NCBI GenBank assembly: GCA_949126835.1
Contig: OX421492.1
Coordinates: 40,286,498-40,350,497, forward strand
Length of the DNA stretch: 64,000 nucleotides
Source of the DNA: Anisus vortex
Taxonomy: Eukaryota; Mollusca; Gastropoda; Planorbidae
Reading direction: 5' to 3'
The notes under the pieces are model-generated. The model saw only the letters and a list, made by a program, of their open reading frames with translations. It did not search any database and was not told where the DNA came from. The position numbers were made by a program, and so were the translations under genes. This document shows positions 58,401 to 64,000 of this stretch, in pieces (the first letter of the stretch is position 1; each line of letters begins with the position of its first letter).

Positions 58401-59715
58401 TGTATGGCTCATGTTACAGACACTTATCAGTTCAAATCACTGATCTATTAAAAGAATGGATTGCGCCTTCTTAATAAATTGGTTTGAACAAAGTGAAGAC
58501 AGGGAAATCTAATCAGTTCCACCGTACTTATCGATATAAACAAAATTGTGTCTAAAACTTACTGCACCACTTATCTATAAATAGATCGGAACGAAATGTA
58601 TGTTACTGCCATTTTACACAATATACATTTGAATTGTTGCTGTCAAGCTTCTGACTTTTGATTAATAATATAAAACTAACAATAATACGATCAAAAGGAA
58701 AGAAAAAGAAAAGAAATACCAAACAATGAAAAATTTAATAATTAAAAAAAGTACACAGCAACATTTCGCAGTACGGGAAAACCCGGTCCCGAAGCACACT
58801 AAATTTGAAACCATTTCAAAGGGACATAATTTTTGAAACCGCGCACGTTTTATAACCTTGACATACTTTAGTAATAGGTCTAAGTTAAAAAAAAAAAAAA
58901 ATTACGAATTAAGCAATATTGTTGATAAAATAAAAATTTCTTTTGAAGGATATTTCCAATATATTCATTTAACTTTTAACCCGATTAGTCCAACGGCTTT
59001 GGAGACTATGTAGCAGAAACAAACATCTAAATAAATAAACAAACTCACGGTAATTATATATATTGATCAGTGACAGAATAAACAAAATGGCAGAAATTTC
59101 TTCAATTAGGTTACTTCCGAGCCTAATCCATTCTTTTTATAGATCAGTGGTTCAATTCAAATATTGGGCTCGTTGTTTAGTGCCTTCATCAAATCCAGTG
59201 AGAAGGAAGACGTAAAAGAGAATCAAGTACATGAGTAGTATAATAGGGTCTTTTACTACTTACATGTATATGTCAAATATATAAAAATCTACCTGTGCGA
59301 GGAAATAATAATATGAAACGGAAAAATTATCTGCTCGGAAAAACGCGTACAAAGCCTATATAAACTATATATATAAATGGTCTACCTGTTCCATGAATGT
59401 GTGAGTGTGAGTGGAAGTCACTTTAAGTACAAACCAGACTGAGACAATGGAAAAGTAGAGAATGATAAATCAAAGTGCTGAAAGGTAAGACAATCTTGAT
59501 GAATTTATTTTGTCAGCAAGAATTATAATAGCATTAGCGATAAGATTCGCTGACACTATCAACATGAAGTAAATACTCAGTATATCTTTTTTACACACAT
59601 ACATTATAATATCTAGCTTACAATATGCAGTACTAACCGTCGAGTAAAGAATATAGTTTAGAATATTTCGTAAAGAATAATATGTCGTATAGATTTTTAG
59701 TATTGAATATTTTAA
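58401..59715. other. no gene seen
   Basis: AT-rich sequence without recognisable genes or element ends. The open frame at 59470-59724 (-) is AT-biased and featureless. Confidence 0.5.
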
Positions 59716-59719
59716 AAAG

Positions 59720-60460
59720 AACATTTAGTAATAAACAGCTAGTAAAGAACAGCTAGTTTAGTATGTGTAATGAATAACGTCTAATAGAGAACAGCTAGTA
59801 AAGAACTTCTAGTAAAGAACAGCTAGTAAAGAGCTTCTAGTAAAAAACAACTAGTAAAGAACTTCTAGTAAAGAACAGCTAGTAAAGAACAGCTAGTTTA
59901 GTATGTGTAATGAATAACGTCTAATAGAGAACAGCTAGTAAAGAACGTCTAGTAAAGAACAGCTAGTAAAGAACTTCTAGTAAAGAACAGCTAGTAAAGA
60001 ACTTCTAGTAAAGAACAGCTAGTAAAGAACTTCTAGTAAAGAACAGCTAGTAAAGAACTTCTAGTAAAGAACAACTAGTTAAGAACTTCTAGTGAAGAAC
60101 AGGTAGTAAAGAACAGCTAGTTTGGTATGTGTAATGAATAACGTCTAATAGAGAACAGCTAGTAAAGAACTTCTAGTAAAGAAAAGCTAGTAAAGCACTT
60201 CTAGTAAAGAACTTCTAGTAAAGAACAGCTAGTAAAGAACAGCTATTAAAGAACTTCTAGTAAAGAACAGCTAGTAAAGAACTTCTAGTAAAGAACAGCT
60301 AGTAAAGAACAGCTAGTAAGGACAGCTAGTAAAGAACAGCTAGTAAAGAACAGCTAGTAAAGAACAGCTAGTAAAGAACAACTAGTAAAGAACAGCTAGT
60401 AAAGAACAGCTAGTAAATAATAGCTAATAAAAAACAGCCAGTAAAGAACAGCTAGTTTAG
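59720..60460. repeat. minisatellite, 14-bp unit with higher-order spacer
   Basis: Units AGTAAAGAACAGCT and AGTAAAGAACTTCT alternate. Three times the array is punctuated by TTTAGTATGTGTAATGAATA plus ACGTCTAATAGAGAACAG (about 59756, 59896, 60120), so there is a higher-order period of about 140-225 bp. Confidence 0.95.
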
Positions 60461-60678
60461 AAATTCTTGTGAAGTGCATTTTGTTTAAAATATATACTTG
60501 AGAATATTTGGGCAAGAAAATATCAAATTTTTGCATAAGCAAAATATAATATCTAGCATGGTTTTATTTTGCATGTTAAATATTTCTAAATAGGAATCTT
60601 CTAAGAAATGCATTTAATGAAATATTAAAAGTTTAGGAATATTATTCCCACTCCCACAATAACTGCATAAAAAAAAAG
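60461..60678. other. no gene seen
   Basis: Short AT-rich spacer between the minisatellite and a SINE. Confidence 0.5.
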
Positions 60679-60941
60679 TAAAGTACCCGTCGAACCAAAT
60701 TGATCCATAGTTCCAGTGAAGCAGCGTTCACCAGTTTCTGTGGGCACGGCATACTGGGTGATTGTGTGGCCAGCACTTTGCACAGCCGCTGTTACTTTAC
60801 CCTAACTAAGGTCAGGTACCCATCAGAGCTGAGAAGACTCAGGGACACCCTCCAGACCCGAGTAAAAATCCTAGCCTGCACCAGGATTCGAACCCAGGCC
60901 CTCGGTACGCCAGGCGAACGCACTGCCGCGACCCATCAAAC
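60679..60941 (-). mobile_element. tRNA-derived SINE, minus strand
   Basis: Reverse complement of the family at 50177. The B box reads on the plus strand as CCAGGATTCGAACCC (60881-60895). The body and tail (plus strand: ACCCGTCGAACCAAAT, TGATTGTGTGGCCAGC, GTTACTTTACCCTAACTAAG) are intact. The head ends near CGACCCATCAAACC. Confidence 0.85.
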
Positions 60942-61008
60942 CTAATCATTAATTAACAATCACCAACATCACACTATTACAAAGTCGATGATGTTTTCCA
61001 TGGTATAT

Positions 61009-64000
61009 ATTCGAGATTTCCCCGATTCGCCACAGTCCATCTATACATTTCCCCGATTCGCCACAGTTTATCTATACATTTCCCCGATTCGCCACAGTTT
61101 ATCTATACATTTCCCCGATTCGCCACAGTTTATCTATACATTTCCCCGATTCGCCACAGTTTATCTATACATTTCCCCGATTCGCCACAGTTTATCTATA
61201 CATTTCCCCGATTCGCCACAGTTTATCTATACATTTCCCCGATTCGCCACAGTTTATCTATACATTTCCCCGATTCGCCACAGTTTATCTATACATTTCC
61301 CCGATTCGCCACAGTTTATCTATACATTTCCCCGATTCGCCACAGTTTATCTATACATTTCCCCGATTCGCCACAGTTTATCTATACATTTCCCCGATTC
61401 GCCACAGTTTATCTATACATTTCCCCGATTCGCCACAGTTTATCTATACATTTCCCCGATTCGCCACAGTTTATCTATACATTTCCCCGATTCGCCACAG
61501 TTTATCTATACATTTCCCCGATTCGCCACAGTTTATCTATACATTTCCCCGATTCGCCACAGTTTATCTATACATTTCCCCGATTCGCCACAGTTTATCT
61601 ATACATTTCCCCGATTCGCCACAGTTTATCTATACATTTCCCCGATTCGCCACAGTTTATCTATACATTTCCCCGATTCGCCACAGTTTATCTATACATT
61701 TCCCCGATTCGCCACAGTTTATCTATACATTTCCCCGATTCGCCACAGTTTATCTATACATCTCCCCGATTCGCCACAGTTTATCTATACATCTCCCCGA
61801 TTCGCCACAGTTTATCTATACATTTCCCCGATTCGCCACAGTTTATCTATACATCTCCCCGATTCGCCACAGTTTATCTATACATTTCCCCGATTCGCCA
61901 CAGTTTATCTATACATCTCCCCGATTCGCCACAGTTTATCTATACATTTCCCCGATTCGCCACAGTTTATCTATACATTTCCCCGATTCGCCACAGTTTA
62001 TCTATACATTTCCCCGATTCGCCACAGTTTATCTATACATTTCCCCGATTCGCCACAGTTTATCTATACATTTCCCCGATTCGCCACAGTTTATCTATAC
62101 ATTTCCCCGATTCGCCACAGTTTATCTATACATTTCCCCGATTCGCCACAGTTTATCTATACATTTCCCCGATTCGCCACAGTCCATCTATACATTTCCC
62201 CGATTCGCCACAGTTTATCTATACATTTCCCCGATTCGCCACAGTCCATCTATACATTTCCCCGATTCGCCACAGTTTATCTATACATCTCCCCGATTCG
62301 CCACAGTTTATCTATACATTTCCCCGATTCGCCACAGTTTATCTATACATTTCCCCGATTCGCCACAGTTTATCTATACATTTCCCCGATTCGCCACAGT
62401 TTATCTATACATCTCCCCGATTCGCCACAGTTTATCTATACATTTCCCCGATTCGCCACAGTTTATCTATACATTTCCCCGATTCGCCACAGTTTATCTA
62501 TACATTTCCCCGATTCGCCACAGTTTATCTATACATTTCCCCGATTCGCCACAGTTTATCTATACATTTCCCCGATTCGCCACAGTTTATCTATACATTT
62601 CCCCGATTCGCCACAGTTTATCTATACATTTCCCCGATTCGCCACAGTTTATCTATACATTTCCCCGATTCGCCACAGTTTATCTATACATTTCCCCGAT
62701 TCGCCACAGTTTATCTATACATTTCCCCGATTCGCCACAGTTTATCTATACATTTCCCCGATTCGCCACAGTTTATCTATACATTTCCCCGATTCGCCAC
62801 AGTTTATCTATACATTTCCCCGATTCGCCACAGTTTATCTATACATTTCCCCGATTCGCCACAGTTTATCTATACATTTCCCCGATTCGCCACAGTTTAT
62901 CTATACATTTCCCCGATTCGCCACAGTTTATCTATACATCTCCCCGATTCGCCACAGTTTATCTATACATCTCCCCGATTCGCCACAGTTTATCTATACA
63001 TTTCCCCGATTCGCCACAGTTTATCTATACATCTCCCCGATTCGCCACAGTTTATCTATACATTTCCCCGATTCGCCACAGTTTATCTATACATCTCCCC
63101 GATTCGCCACAGTTTATCTATACATTTCCCCGATTCGCCACAGTTTATCTATACATTTCCCCGATTCGCCACAGTTTATCTATACATTTCCCCGATTCGC
63201 CACAGTTTATCTATACATTTCCCCGATTCGCCACAGTTTATCTATACATTTCCCCGATTCGCCACAGTTTATCTATACATTTCCCCGATTCGCCACAGTT
63301 TATCTATACATTTCCCCGATTCGCCACAGTTTATCTATACATTTCCCCGATTCGCCACAGTCCATCTATACATTTCCCCGATTCGCCACAGTTTATCTAT
63401 ACATCTCCCCGATTCGCCACAGTTTATCTATACATTTCCCCGATTCGCCACAGTTTATCTATACATCTCCCCGATTCGCCACAGTTTATCTATACATTTC
63501 CCCGATTCGCCACAGTTTATCTATACATCTCCCCGATTCGCCACAGTTTATCTATACATTTCCCCGATTCGCCACAGTTTATCTATACATTTCCCCGATT
63601 CGCCACAGTTTATCTATACATTTCCCCGATTCGCCACAGTTTATCTATACATTTCCCCGATTCGCCACAGTTTATCTATACATTTCCCCGATTCGCCACA
63701 GTTTATCTATACATTTCCCCGATTCGCCACAGTTTATCTATACATTTCCCCGATTCGCCACAGTTTATCTATACATCTCCCCGATTCGCCACAGTTTATC
63801 TATACATTTCCCCGATTCGCCACAGTTTATCTATACATCTCCCCGATTCGCCACAGTTTATCTATACATTTCCCCGATTCGCCACAGTTTATCTATACAT
63901 TTCCCCGATTCGCCACAGTTTATCTATACATTTCCCCGATTCGCCACAGTTTATCTATACATTTCCCCGATTCGCCACAGTTTATCTATACATTTCCCCG
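61009..64000. repeat. 3-kb satellite, 31-bp unit, running off the window
   Basis: About 96 head-to-tail copies of CACAGTTTATCTATACATTT plus CCCCGATTCGC (31 bp). Only two common variants occur: ACATCTCCCC for ACATTTCCCC, and GTCCATC for GTTTATC. The remaining copies are identical, a sign of very recent expansion or strong homogenisation. The array continues past the right edge. Confidence 0.98.

Noticed and set aside
61009..64000. CRISPR-like array of 31-bp repeats
   Set aside because: Copies are contiguous with no unique spacers, and the context is an animal genome.

Overview
The window looks like nuclear DNA of a lophotrochozoan animal, most likely a gastropod mollusc. It is AT-rich, has short exons with GT/AG introns, carries fragments of non-LTR retrotransposons, tRNA-derived SINEs and DNA-transposon MITEs, and is unusually rich in long tandem arrays. 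Only two genes can be supported. The species assignment is inference; the gene structures are read from the sequence.

Gene 1 (+ strand, about 6.4-23.2 kb) is the 3' part of a cytosolic protein tyrosine phosphatase of the PTPN3/PTPN4 (Drosophila Ptpmeg) type. A linker exon (6418-6592) is followed by exons for the PDZ domain (15956-18190), a PDZ-PTP linker (18427-18584) and a complete, apparently catalytically intact PTP domain (18737-23243; stop codon 23241-23243). Intron phases agree at every junction from 15956 onwards. The N-terminal FERM half must lie left of the window. A GC-richer open block at 12710-12940 with a good splice donor may be an extra or alternative exon. The introns hold tandem arrays, an antisense LINE reverse-transcriptase fragment, two SINE pieces, a piggyBac-like element and a hAT-like MITE.

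Gene 2 (- strand, 34.5-30.1 kb) converges on gene 1. Seven exons encode a single-pass membrane protein: a SUEL/galactose-binding-lectin-like domain, a CUB-like domain, a Ser-rich stalk, one transmembrane helix, and a cytoplasmic tail of about 240 residues with 12 tyrosines in short motifs (YDEL, YEAI, YAIV, YLND). The four extracellular exons are phase 1-1, the classic signature of shuffled extracellular modules. I do not recognise it as a named gene. It is the best candidate here for something undescribed: a lectin/CUB receptor with a phosphotyrosine-type tail. Its neighbour being a tyrosine phosphatase may be coincidence.

From 34.6 to 64 kb I find no convincing host gene. The region is dominated by tandem arrays: 60-bp (39.4-40.2 kb), 25/22-bp (42.8-46.4 kb), 22/23-bp (47.1-49.6 kb), 26-bp (57.3-57.7 kb), 14-bp (59.7-60.5 kb) and 31-bp (61.0 kb to the window end), among others. 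Two of the large arrays contain internal segmental duplications. Between them sit LINE remnants, SINEs and nested DNA transposons. One LINE copy (52.5-54.3 kb) carries two later insertions whose empty sites can be read in a sister copy at 36 kb. Arrays make up roughly a quarter of the window. A palindromic octamer, TAGGCCTA, is strikingly over-represented outside the arrays.
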